15,556 bases of DNA, taken from DASRSE01 sp035656655 (GTDB lineage Bacteria > Planctomycetota > Planctomycetia > Pirellulales > DASRSE01). Where the stretch lies: contig DASRSE010000237.1 in NCBI GenBank assembly GCA_035656655.1, forward strand, positions 1 through 15,556, in the 5' to 3' direction. Positions 1 through 6,541 of the stretch are shown one piece after another. The number at the start of each line of letters is the position of its first letter. Positions within the stretch are counted from its first letter, which is position 1. Made by a program: the position numbers and the translations under genes. The notes below the pieces were generated by a model. The model made no database searches. It was given only the letters and a program-made list of their open reading frames with translations, and had not been told where the DNA came from.

Positions 1-2
1 TC

Positions 3-125
3 GGGCGGCTCCGCGATCCTTCGCCCGAACTGCTCAATTTGGTGGGCCGGTTGGACGGCTTGCTGACGAAGGTGCAAGGCTCGTGCGCGGTTACGACCGG
101 CGAATTACAAACGGACCACGAATAA
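3..125 (+). CDS. C-terminal tail of an unidentified upstream protein (partial)
   Basis: The third forward frame is open from the window edge to a TAA at 123-125 and gives about 40 residues, GRLRDPSPELLNLVG followed by RLDGLLTKVQG and a polar end. The middle looks like an amphipathic helix and codon third positions are mostly G or C, as in neighbouring genes. The start lies outside the window, so the family cannot be identified. The second forward frame is also open here up to 295, but its translation is Arg-rich and has no protein character. The gene would converge on the minus-strand gene that ends at 292. This is a partial call with limited support. Confidence 0.4.
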   Translation, partial: GRLRDPSPELLNLVGRLDGLLTKVQGSCAVTTGELQTDHE

Positions 126-291
126 CGCGCGCGTTTGTTCACGGACGCGGGTTTATGAGGGATCTCGCGCCAGTCGGCCAGCAATGCTTGTCGATCGGGG
201 GCGAGAGGCGACGCGAACGGGCGCGGCAAAAATCGGCCGGCAAAAAAAGTCAGCCACTCTGCCGCGGCATCCGAGAAATTCCTGGCGTCCG

Positions 292-594
292 CTAGCTCTG
301 GTGTGCCTTTCGCGTGGCGACGGCTTTTTTGGCGGAGGCCGAGCGGGCGGCGCGCGGCCGTGCCGCGGCGGCGCGGCCGCCCAGTTTCCCCCCTTTTTTG
401 GCAGGGCTGTTATCGATCGCATGGCCGCGGCCGGAGCCGGATTTCTTGCCCCCGCCGGTCATTTTGTTGACGGTCGCCCATGCCCTCGCTGCGGCCGTCT
501 GGGTGTCGACGCCGCGCGCTTCATAGCCCACTTCGATCTTTTCCGCTTGGCGTTTTTGCTTATCGGTATACTTGCTTTTGTCGCCGCGTGGCAT
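292..594 (-). CDS. Small basic 'plasmid stabilization'-type protein with histone-H1-like tail
   Basis: The product has 100 residues. Its N-terminal half (about 1-58), starting MPRGDKSKYTDKQKR and running through GYEARGV, ARAWATVNK and GGGKKSGSGRG, matches my memory of a conserved small family annotated 'plasmid stabilization protein' in many Gram-negative genomes. That name is historical, its function is uncertain, and no toxin or partition partner is present here. Residues 64-100 are a low-complexity Lys/Ala/Arg tail (AKKGGK, RAAAARPRAARSASAKK) resembling the DNA-binding tails of bacterial H1-like proteins. Nucleoid or nucleic-acid binding is therefore a reasonable inference. A GGAGG Shine-Dalgarno (complement of 601-605) lies 6 bases before the ATG and fixes the start. 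The gene is divergent from the kinase at 880. Confidence 0.82.
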   Translation of the reverse strand: MPRGDKSKYTDKQKRQAEKIEVGYEARGVDTQTAAARAWATVNKMTGGGKKSGSGRGHAIDNSPAKKGGKLGGRAAAARPRAARSASAKKAVATRKAHQS

Positions 595-879
595 GATCGG
601 CCTCCATTGATTTCAAGAACCGAATGCGAAGAATAGACGAACTGCTCGCCGGAGATAAAGAAATGCAGTTTTCGTGCCGACGACCTAATCGCCGCAGAGC
701 CGTTCGCCCGGCCAGCCTGAACCGGGCGTGCAGGACCGGTTGGCTAGTGGCGCCGACGTGGCCAAGCGGCTGCGAATGGCCGGAATCGCTGGAACACGCT
801 TTTTGCCCGTATACTTTGCCAACGAATATCCAATACCTCAGTCAAGCCTCGGCCTAAGTCTCGCGGGAGCGAACCTTCA
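595..879. other. Divergent intergenic region between the basic protein and the hybrid kinase
   Basis: This 285-base gap must hold the promoters of both flanking genes. The only box I can point to is TATACT at 810-815 on the plus strand, without a convincing -35 element 17 bases upstream, so it is a weak candidate for the kinase promoter. The kinase start at 880 has GGGAG at 865-869, 10 bases upstream. The short plus-strand open frame at 624-857 has no recognisable protein features and is not called. Confidence 0.4.
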
Positions 880-3027
880 ATGTGGGATTTTTTGACACGA
901 CTTTTCGACACGTCCGGGTTTCCGCCGCGGTGGAATTGCGGGACAGGCTGGACCCCATTTTTGGGTTGGCTGCACATTTTCTCCGATCTGGGGATTTGGT
1001 CGGCCTATCTGGCGATTCCGTGCGTGCTGAGCTTTTTCGTGTGGCGCCGCCGCGACCTGCCGTTCCGGACGATCTTTTTGTTGTTCGGCGCTTTCATCTT
1101 GGCGTGCGGCACGACGCACCTCTTGGAAGCGATCATTTTCTGGTGGCCGATCTATCGCTTCGCAGGGGTCGTGAAATGCTTCACCGCGATCGTTTCTTGG
1201 ACGACGGTGTTCGCCATGGTTCCGATCGTGCCGGAGGTTTTGCAGCTGCGCAGCCCAAATGAACTCGAGCGCGAGATCAAAGAGCGCAAAAAGGTCGAGG
1301 CCGAGCTGCGCGAGATGCAAGGACGCCTGGAACAACGAGTCGCCGAGCGTACGGCCGAACTGGCCCAAGCCAATACCGCCTTGCGCTTGGAGATGAACGA
1401 GCGCAGCGTCGTGTCCGACAACCTGCGCAAGCAACATGGTTGGCTGCGGGTAACGCTAGCCAGCATTGCTGACGGAGTGATTGCCACCGATCAAGCTGGC
1501 CGAATTTCGCTCATGAACCGCTGTGCGGAACAATTGACCGGCTGGGGCTCGCTGGCGGCGGCCGAGCGGCCGCTGGAAGAAGTCTTTCAAGAAGTCGATG
1601 CAGATGGCGTCGCGAGCGAGGCGAATCCGATCCGCCAAGCATTGCAAGCCGGGTCGAACAACGGCGTCCCGCGCGCCGCGCGAATTCGGCATCGCGATGG
1701 TTCGGAGCGCGCCATCGAAGAAACGGCCACGCCCATTCTCAGCGACGCGGATGAAATCATCGGCGCCGTGATGGTCTTTCATGACATCTCGGAGCGATTG
1801 CGGGCCGAGCAGGCGCTGCGCGACAGCGAACAGCGCGAACGCGAGCGCGCCTCGGAGCTCGAGCGCGCCGTCCAAGAAGTCCGCAATGCCGACCGCCGCA
1901 AGGATGAATTCTTGGCCATGCTCTCGCACGAATTGCGCAATCCGCTCGCCCCGCTCCGCAATGCCCTGCTCATCGTGAAGCAAATGCAGCACGAGCCGGA
2001 AACCTTGCAGTGGGCGGTTGAAATGATGGAGCGGCAGATCGAAAATCTCGTCCGGCTGGTCGACGATTTGCTGGATGTGTCGCGAATCACACGCGGAAAA
2101 ATCGAGCTCAAGCGGGCGCCGATCGAGCTGCAAGTCTTGGTCGAGCGCGCGGTGGAGATCGCCAAACCGCTGATCGACGAGCAACGCCACACCCTGGAGA
2201 TCGCGCTGCCGCCGACCCCGATCTGGCTGGATGTCGACGCGGTGCGGATGGCCCAGGCCTTGGCCAATGTCCTGAACAACGCGGCCAAGTATACCGAAGC
2301 GGGAGGAGCGATCTCGATCTCCGCGGAAGCCGACGACCAAGGCGCCACGCTGCGCTTTCAGGACAATGGCGTCGGCATCGACGCGGCCCTCCTGCCGCAC
2401 GTCTTCGATCTGTTTACCCAGGCCGATCATTCCTTGGAGCGCTCCAAGGGTGGGCTGGGCATCGGGCTGACGCTCGTTCGCTCGTTAATCGAGATGCATG
2501 GCGGCAGCGTGCATGCGTATAGCGATGGGTTGGGACACGGCAGCGAGTTTGTGATCCGGCTGCCGCGCATCGGCGCGCCTCGCCCGCTGCCCGAGCAGGC
2601 CGCGCTCGCGGCGCCTGCCCCCGGCCGACGGGTCTTGGTGGTCGAAGACAATGTCGGCGCGGCCACGATTTTGGCGCGGCTGTTGCAAATGGTCTGGTCG
2701 CACCAGGTCGAAGTCGCGCATGACGGAACGGCCGCGATTGCCTTGGCGCAATCGTTTCAACCCGAGGTCGTGCTGTGCGATCTGGGACTGCCGGGCATCA
2801 GCGGATGCGAGGTTGCCCGCGAATTGCGCAAGCTTCCTGGCGGCGAACGCTGGCTCCTAGTCGCGTTGACCGGCTATGGCGAAGAGAAGGATCGGGCCCA
2901 AACGGCCGCCGCCGGCTTCGACCAGCACTTGGTCAAGCCACCCGGCGTGGAACAGTTGCGAGAGTTGTTCATCCATCCCAAAATCAATCCCACGGGCGCC
3001 GCGCACGGAGAATCGACCGAAAAATAA
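880..3027 (+). CDS. Hybrid sensor histidine kinase with ETR1-like ethylene-binding membrane domain
   Basis: The 715-residue product has these domains in order: three membrane helices (about 33-55, 64-88, 95-118); a coiled coil (about 127-185); a PAS domain (about 187-305); HisKA with phospho-acceptor His350 in MLSHELRNPLAPL; HATPase_c with the N-box around Asn463-Asn467, DNGVGI at 495-500 and GGLGIGL at 524-530; and a C-terminal receiver with Asp590, phospho-acceptor Asp634, Thr664 and Lys686. The membrane domain aligns with plant ETR1 without gaps at a constant offset of 11: Asp36, Tyr43, Ile46, Pro47, Ile73, Cys76 and His80 correspond to ETR1 Asp25, Tyr32, Ile35, Pro36, Ile62, Cys65 and His69. 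In ETR1, Cys65 and His69 bind copper(I) and the others are needed for ethylene binding. There is no DNA-binding output, so the signal must leave by phosphotransfer. No partner regulator lies nearby. Ethylene sensing is inferred; the kinase call is secure. Confidence 0.95.
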   Translation: MWDFLTRLFDTSGFPPRWNCGTGWTPFLGWLHIFSDLGIWSAYLAIPCVLSFFVWRRRDLPFRTIFLLFGAFILACGTTHLLEAIIFWWPIYRFAGVVKCFTAIVSWTTVFAMVPIVPEVLQLRSPNELEREIKERKKVEAELREMQGRLEQRVAERTAELAQANTALRLEMNERSVVSDNLRKQHGWLRVTLASIADGVIATDQAGRISLMNRCAEQLTGWGSLAAAERPLEEVFQEVDADGVASEANPIRQALQAGSNNGVPRAARIRHRDGSERAIEETATPILSDADEIIGAVMVFHDISERLRAEQALRDSEQRERERASELERAVQEVRNADRRKDEFLAMLSHELRNPLAPLRNALLIVKQMQHEPETLQWAVEMMERQIENLVRLVDDLLDVSRITRGKIELKRAPIELQVLVERAVEIAKPLIDEQRHTLEIALPPTPIWLDVDAVRMAQALANVLNNAAKYTEAGGAISISAEADDQGATLRFQDNGVGIDAALLPHVFDLFTQADHSLERSKGGLGIGLTLVRSLIEMHGGSVHAYSDGLGHGSEFVIRLPRIGAPRPLPEQAALAAPAPGRRVLVVEDNVGAATILARLLQMVWSHQVEVAHDGTAAIALAQSFQPEVVLCDLGLPGISGCEVARELRKLPGGERWLLVALTGYGEEKDRAQTAAAGFDQHLVKPPGVEQLRELFIHPKINPTGAAHGESTEK

Positions 3028-3032
3028 CTTCG

Positions 3033-3063
3033 CAGCGTCTGCCCCCCCTCACGCTGCCGTTTT
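3033..3063 (+). terminator. Possible weak terminator after the hybrid kinase
   Basis: A 6-bp stem (CAGCGT at 3033-3038, ACGCTG at 3051-3056) encloses a C-rich 12-base loop and is followed by CCGTTTT. It starts 5 bases after the kinase stop. The stem is short and the T run is only four bases, so termination would be partial at best. Confidence 0.3.
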
Positions 3064-3110
3064 GCGGAGCGCAGAGCTTGAAACCGCAGTTTTAATGGGC
3101 GCGCTCCGCA
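3063..3110. repeat. 10-bp inverted repeat in the leader of the DUF488 gene
   Basis: TGCGGAGCGC at 3063-3072 is perfectly complementary to GCGCTCCGCA at 3101-3110, with 28 bases between. The right arm ends on the first base of the AGGAG Shine-Dalgarno (3110-3114) of the gene at 3121. A folded leader could therefore partly hide the ribosome site. No T run follows, so it does not look like a terminator. Confidence 0.5.
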
Positions 3111-3120
3111 GGAGAAGGTC

Positions 3121-3705
3121 ATGGCCAGAAAGTCTTCAACTCCCGAGCGCGTTGCCGAGGGCGAGGTCCGCCCCACGGTCTGGACGATCGGCCATTCAAC
3201 GCGCACGAGCAAGGAGTTTGTCGCGCTGCTGCGGGCTCATCGGATCACGCGGGTCGTCGATGTCCGCAAGCTGCCGGGCTCACGCCGCCATCCGCAATTC
3301 AACCAAACCGAACTCGCGGCAACCTTGGCTGCCGAGGGCATTCTGTATAGTCATTTGCCCGGCCTGGGCGGATTGCGGCGCGGAGTCGAGAACTCGCCGA
3401 ATGGCGCTTGGCGGAATAAGTCGTTTCGGGCTTTTGCCGATTACATGCAAACCGACGCGTTTCAGGCGGCCTTGCGGCCGGTGCTCGAATGGGCGGTCAG
3501 CGAACGGCCGGCATTGATGTGCGCCGAAGCGGTCCCGTGGCAATGTCATCGCTCGCTGATTGCCGATGCGCTCGTCGCCGCCGAAGTTCCCGTCTGGCAT
3601 ATCATGACCGCCACGCGCGCCGATCAGCATCAACTGCGCGAATGGGCCGTCGTCCAGAACGGGCGCGTCTGCTATCCGGCCGACCAGCGCTCACTCGACC
3701 TCTAA
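3121..3705 (+). CDS. DUF488 family protein
   Basis: The 194-residue product has the DUF488 signatures: TIGHSTR (22-28), DVRKLPGSRRHPQFN (47-61), LPGLGG (79-84), and the cysteine motif MCAE (Cys134) with CHR (Cys142, His143, Arg144) before a conserved helix. The length is normal for the family. The biochemical role of DUF488 is not established; the conserved Cys and His residues suggest a catalytic or metal/thiol site, but that is inference. The protein is cytosolic, with no signal peptide or membrane segment. AGGAG 6 bases before the ATG fixes the start. It lies 93 bases downstream of the kinase on the same strand and might be read through from it, but no functional link is evident. Confidence 0.9.
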   Translation: MARKSSTPERVAEGEVRPTVWTIGHSTRTSKEFVALLRAHRITRVVDVRKLPGSRRHPQFNQTELAATLAAEGILYSHLPGLGGLRRGVENSPNGAWRNKSFRAFADYMQTDAFQAALRPVLEWAVSERPALMCAEAVPWQCHRSLIADALVAAEVPVWHIMTATRADQHQLREWAVVQNGRVCYPADQRSLDL

Positions 3706-4055
3706 ACTTTCCCTCTTTGCCTCTCCGCGCCTCCGCGCGAGCCTCTCTCGATCTCACGCGGAGCCGCGGAGGCGCGGAGAGGTTAAGACGAGTTGGTCAT
3801 GGAATGGATGTCGCGGGCGGGCTGGTTGCTGAGCGACCAACCGCAAGAGGGTGGAGGAAATCAGCGGGGGAAGCGATGCAAAATCTCTCGCAAAAATGCG
3901 AGATTCAAGCACGGCTCGCCGAGATTTTTTTGATTGGCATGTCTTTTGCTTTTTGCGGGACCAGCACTCAGAAGCCGTTCGGCTTGCTTGCTAATTGCGA
4001 CTCGAACGACCCTCCCTTTTCACACGAAGCTCATTTTCGCATGGAGAAGATTGCC
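3706..4055. other. Gap between DUF488 and the small ORF; contains repeats, no clear gene
   Basis: The first 80 bases are a large inverted repeat, described separately. A second small hairpin lies at 3886-3903 (TCTCGCA, loop AAAA, TGCGAGA), without a T run. The rest is less GC-rich, with T-rich stretches around 3925-3955 and 4010-4025. I see no convincing promoter pair. An open frame runs through the gap in phase with the small ORF at 4056, with possible starts at 3876 and 4041, but its upstream part has no protein character. Confidence 0.5.
3720..3782. repeat. Perfect 18-bp inverted repeat built from CTCCGCG units
   Basis: CCTCTCCGCGCCTCCGCG at 3720-3737 is the exact reverse complement of 3765-3782, separated by 27 bases. 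Each arm consists of near-tandem CTCCGCG-like units, and a further unit (CACGCGGAG, 3755-3763) lies in the loop in the right-arm orientation. It begins 14 bases after the DUF488 stop, so it could serve as a 3' hairpin for that transcript, but no T run follows the right arm. Its composition recalls the dispersed intergenic repeats of this type seen in many bacterial genomes; that comparison is from memory. Confidence 0.85.
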
Positions 4056-4289
4056 ATGGCTATGCCACGCGCCCCTCGTCAGCCCAGCCCGACGGCTTCC
4101 ACGAATCCTGACCCCATTCGTTTGCAAACGGCTCAAATTCGTTGTGGTTGGACCGACGACGAATATCGCCGCCGCCGGCAAGAAGCCCGCTGGAACCAAC
4201 AGAAATTGTTTGGTCTCGCGCCGTCGAAGTGCGCGGCGCTCCCCCTGACGCTGGGGCAAAAGATCGCGGCGCAGTTGTCGCGATGGTAA
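4056..4289 (+). CDS. Possible small hypothetical protein (77 aa)
   Basis: This frame gives MAMPRAPRQPSP, then a Pro/Thr/Ser-rich stretch, then IRCGWTDDEYRRRRQEARW and a short C-terminus ending LSRW. The W-T-D-D-E-Y-R-R-R-R segment (about residues 31-40) looks like a real helix and recalls short planctomycete proteins with a W-S/T-x-x-E-R/Y-x-R-R motif; this is a loose memory. GGAG at 4043-4046 sits 9 bases before the ATG at 4056, which favours this start over in-frame ATGs at 3876, 4041 and 4062. Against it, the frame continues upstream without a stop for a long way, and GC-rich DNA makes chance frames common. No function can be assigned. Confidence 0.42.
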   Translation: MAMPRAPRQPSPTASTNPDPIRLQTAQIRCGWTDDEYRRRRQEARWNQQKLFGLAPSKCAALPLTLGQKIAAQLSRW

Positions 4290-4485
4290 GCTGTCGTGGC
4301 GATCTGCCGTTGGCTCGGCCAGGTGGGTTGCGCGCGGCCAGACTCCCGCTAGCCGGCGGTCGGCGCTGTTCTGAGCCGTGCGGCTCCAGTCGGAATCGGG
4401 CAGAAGTCGAAGCCGAAGAATCGTCCGTTGATGGGTTGTAGGTCCGTTTTTCTTTTTCGCACCGGGCGGTTCGAATGGATTTATC

Positions 4486-5598
4486 ATGCGTGTTTATGAA
4501 TGTGTCTGCGGCCAGTCGATTTTCTTTGACAATAGCACCTGTTTGAGTTGTGCGCGCCCGTTGGGCTTTTGTCCTGTCTGCCGCAATCTGGCGGCCCTCG
4601 ATCCGCAGCCGGACGGCACGTTCCGCTGTTTGCACGAAGATTGCGGAGCCGCGCTGGCGAAGTGCTTCAACAATTCGCAATACAATGTCTGCAACCGGTG
4701 CGTCGCCTTGCCGGCCGCCGCGAAAGCCCTCTGCGATTGCTGCCGTTTTAACTCGACGATTCCGGACTTGAGCGTGCCCGGCAATCAAGAAAAGTGGTAT
4801 CGCCTGGAGGCCGCGAAACGGCGCCTCTTTTATGATCTCAGCCAGTTGGGCCTCCCCTATGGCTTAGCGAGCGATGGAGTGGAACCGCCGCTGGCGTTCG
4901 ATTTCAAAGCCGACCTGATTCCCAAGAACGACTTTTGGCGCGGGGTCGGCAAGGCCGAGCAGGTCTACACCGGGCATGCCCACGGCCGGATCACGATCAA
5001 CATCCGCGAGGCGGACGATGTCGAGCGAGAGAAACTGCGGGTGGTGATGCATGAGTCTCAACGGACGCTGATTGGCCACTTTCGCCACGAAATCGGCCAT
5101 TATTATTGGGATATGCTGGTGAAGGACCAATGTGAGGACGCCTGCCGCGCGGTCTTCGGAAATCACGACCAGCCGACCTATGCCGAAGCGCTCGAACGCT
5201 ATTACAAAGAGGGACCGCCGGCGAATTGGCGCGAGCACTTCATCAGCGCGTACGCAACGATGCATCCGTGGGAAGATTTCGCGGAAACTTGGGCGAGCTA
5301 TCTGGACATGGTCAGCGCCCTCGACACGGCGGACCATATGGGCTTCGGCGGCGCGACCAATCCATTGCAAGTCGAACTCGATCGGCTCGTCCACCGCTAT
5401 CAGGAATTAGGCATCGCCTTGAACGAGATCAATCGGAGCGTGGGCCTGATTGATGTGGTGCCGGAGGTCTTTGTGCAACCGGTCATCCAAAAGATGCGGT
5501 TTATCCACGATCTCGTGCGGGCGGGCCGGGCCAAGAATGGCATGTTGACGCCGCCTGACGCAGCAACGGCGGCGGACGCGAAAATGGCGCTGGCCTAG
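4486..5598 (+). CDS. Zinc-ribbon putative zinc metallopeptidase (Peptidase_Mx / COG4307 type)
   Basis: The 370-residue product starts with a Cys-rich region with 14 cysteines in the first 86 residues (Cys6, 8, 19, 22, 29, 32, 48, 53, 60, 69, 72, 83, 85, 86), consistent with several zinc knuckles. The catalytic core has the zincin motif HEIGH (His201, Glu202, His205) in HFRHEIGHYYWDML, and downstream PWEDFAETWASYL (261-273) offers Glu263 or Glu267 as the third zinc ligand. This arrangement matches the 'putative zinc-binding metallopeptidase' family, whose substrates are unknown to me. The length is about normal. No signal peptide is seen, so it is cytosolic. No strong Shine-Dalgarno precedes the ATG; the start is chosen because the first Cys motif begins five residues later. 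The gene stands alone, with 196 bases upstream. Confidence 0.9.
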   Translation: MRVYECVCGQSIFFDNSTCLSCARPLGFCPVCRNLAALDPQPDGTFRCLHEDCGAALAKCFNNSQYNVCNRCVALPAAAKALCDCCRFNSTIPDLSVPGNQEKWYRLEAAKRRLFYDLSQLGLPYGLASDGVEPPLAFDFKADLIPKNDFWRGVGKAEQVYTGHAHGRITINIREADDVEREKLRVVMHESQRTLIGHFRHEIGHYYWDMLVKDQCEDACRAVFGNHDQPTYAEALERYYKEGPPANWREHFISAYATMHPWEDFAETWASYLDMVSALDTADHMGFGGATNPLQVELDRLVHRYQELGIALNEINRSVGLIDVVPEVFVQPVIQKMRFIHDLVRAGRAKNGMLTPPDAATAADAKMALA

Positions 5599-5605
5599 CT
5601 TCCTG

Positions 5606-5617
5606 GCCGAATTCGGC
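5606..5617. repeat. 12-bp perfect palindrome GCCGAATTCGGC
   Basis: This palindrome lies 7 bases after the metallopeptidase stop, in the gap before the convergent CPXCG gene. It is too short for a convincing terminator and has no T run, so it is recorded only as a symmetric site between convergent genes. Confidence 0.4.
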
Positions 5618-5748
5618 GCCTGCCCGGCTGCTATTTCACGAGCTTCGCCAGGCCGCCGCTTTCGTGCCTTGCGACCGGGGGAACGGGCTGTGAATCGCAA
5701 TTGGCGGGCGGCAGTTCGAGCGGGAAAACCTGCTTCCGCGTCATTCGG

Positions 5749-5931
5749 CTATTCGCGTTCGGCGTCAATCGAAACGTCGCCATCCGCGGCGACTGAGATG
5801 CGCAAGACATTGGGCACGCAGCAAACCGGGCAATCCTCGACGTATTCTTGCTCGGCCCCGGCCGAAAGATCGACCTCGACGACGATTTCTTCGCCACAGC
5901 TCGGACAGACGTAGCTGGCTTCAGGTTGCAT
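5749..5931 (-). CDS. CPXCG-motif cysteine-rich protein
   Basis: The 60-residue product begins MQPEASYVCPSCGEE and has two zinc-binding Cys pairs, Cys9/Cys12 (CPSCG) and Cys34/Cys37 (DCPVC, followed by Cys38), separated by an acidic segment. The C-terminus is a short beta-like stretch ending in acidic residues. This is the typical form and size of the CPXCG family (PF14255), a single zinc knuckle of unknown cellular role. The open frame extends upstream to 6285, but everything before this ATG is Arg/Ser-rich noise, so the start at 5931 is secure. It lies 164 bases downstream of the Cys-rich secreted protein on the same strand and converges with the metallopeptidase gene. Confidence 0.88.
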   Translation of the reverse strand: MQPEASYVCPSCGEEIVVEVDLSAGAEQEYVEDCPVCCVPNVLRISVAADGDVSIDAERE

Positions 5932-6095
5932 GATCCATACCGGCGCGGCCGCCAAAGGCTCTCTGGGGTCAAAAAACAAGCCGACGGCCAAACGCAAGCA
6001 TTCTGCTCGCCATCTGGCCGTCGGCCCTATTGACTGCCGCGGTTCACACCAGCGGCAAACTCGATCCTTTTTCGTCAACCAGCCTTCCGCGACGA

Positions 6096-6485
6096 TTAGG
6101 TCCGCGGGGCGGGCGGGGACGGGGGCGCGGCGGCGGGAGCCGCGGGAGCGGCGGGAGCCGGGCTCATGTCCACACCCGGACCGGCCGGCGCGGGAACCGG
6201 AGCGGCGGGAGCCACTTGGCAACCGGCGCAAGCGGGGGCGGCAGTCTGGCAGCCACCGCAAGTCGAAGCGGCTTGGCAGCCGCACGAGGGAGCATAAGTC
6301 TGGCAGCTACCGCAGGTCGGGGCCGCTTGGCAACCGCACGACGGGGCGGCCTGACAGCAGCTCTCTTCGCAGCAGCAGCGGCGGTGGCGGTGACCGAAAG
6401 CAAACGCATCGCTGACCATGAACATGCTCAAGGCGATTGCCAACGCTCCCAAACCACCGCGAATCCAGATTCGGTTCTTCATCAT
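6096..6485 (-). CDS. Secreted Cys-rich repeat protein with Ala/Pro-rich tail
   Basis: The 129-residue product has an N-terminal signal peptide (MMKNRIWIRG, hydrophobic core 11-24, likely cleavage after AFA at 27-29). A His/Arg/Cys segment follows (GHRHRRCCCEESCC), then about five imperfect 8-10 residue repeats of the form CQxAPxCG (residues 44-90), then an Ala/Pro-rich tail (91-129). There are 15 cysteines in residues 37-89. The exported Cys array may form disulfides or bind metal; the His/Cys cluster fits metal binding, but this is inference. AGGAG lies 5 bases before the ATG at 6485 and 8 before the ATG at 6482, so either Met may be used; the upstream MFLGET extension is excluded because it contains the Shine-Dalgarno. 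Similar small secreted repeat proteins occur in planctomycetes. I recognise no named family. Confidence 0.82.
   Translation of the reverse strand: MMKNRIWIRGGLGALAIALSMFMVSDAFAFGHRHRRCCCEESCCQAAPSCGCQAAPTCGSCQTYAPSCGCQAASTCGGCQTAAPACAGCQVAPAAPVPAPAGPGVDMSPAPAAPAAPAAAPPSPPAPRT
6200..6372 (-). repeat. Imperfect in-frame DNA repeats coding CQxAPxCG units
   Basis: On the minus strand this stretch of the Cys-rich gene consists of about five 24-33 base units that begin TGCCAAGCG, TGCCAGACT or similar and include a codon pair for Cys-Gly. The units are in frame and vary mainly in one or two residues, which suggests expansion by slippage or unequal recombination followed by divergence. Confidence 0.65.
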
Positions 6486-6541
6486 CGTTTCTCCTAAGAA
6501 CACCTCGGAAAATTTAACCCGGCTAATACATCACCGGCGTT

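Noticed and set aside
1456..2430. 324-residue antisense frame opposite the kinase
   Set aside because: It mirrors the HisKA/HATPase coding region; no independent protein features or ribosome site.
3489..4289. 266-residue plus-strand frame starting inside DUF488
   Set aside because: It begins within a clear gene in another frame and crosses the 18-bp inverted repeat; only its last part, from 4056, has a plausible start and protein-like content.
5932..6285. N-terminal extension of the CPXCG frame to 178 residues
   Set aside because: The extension is Arg/Ser-rich, overlaps the Cys-rich gene in another frame, and the 60-residue form matches the normal family size.
6200..6372. CRISPR-like repeats
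   Set aside because: The repeats are in-frame coding repeats of variable length without unique spacers.
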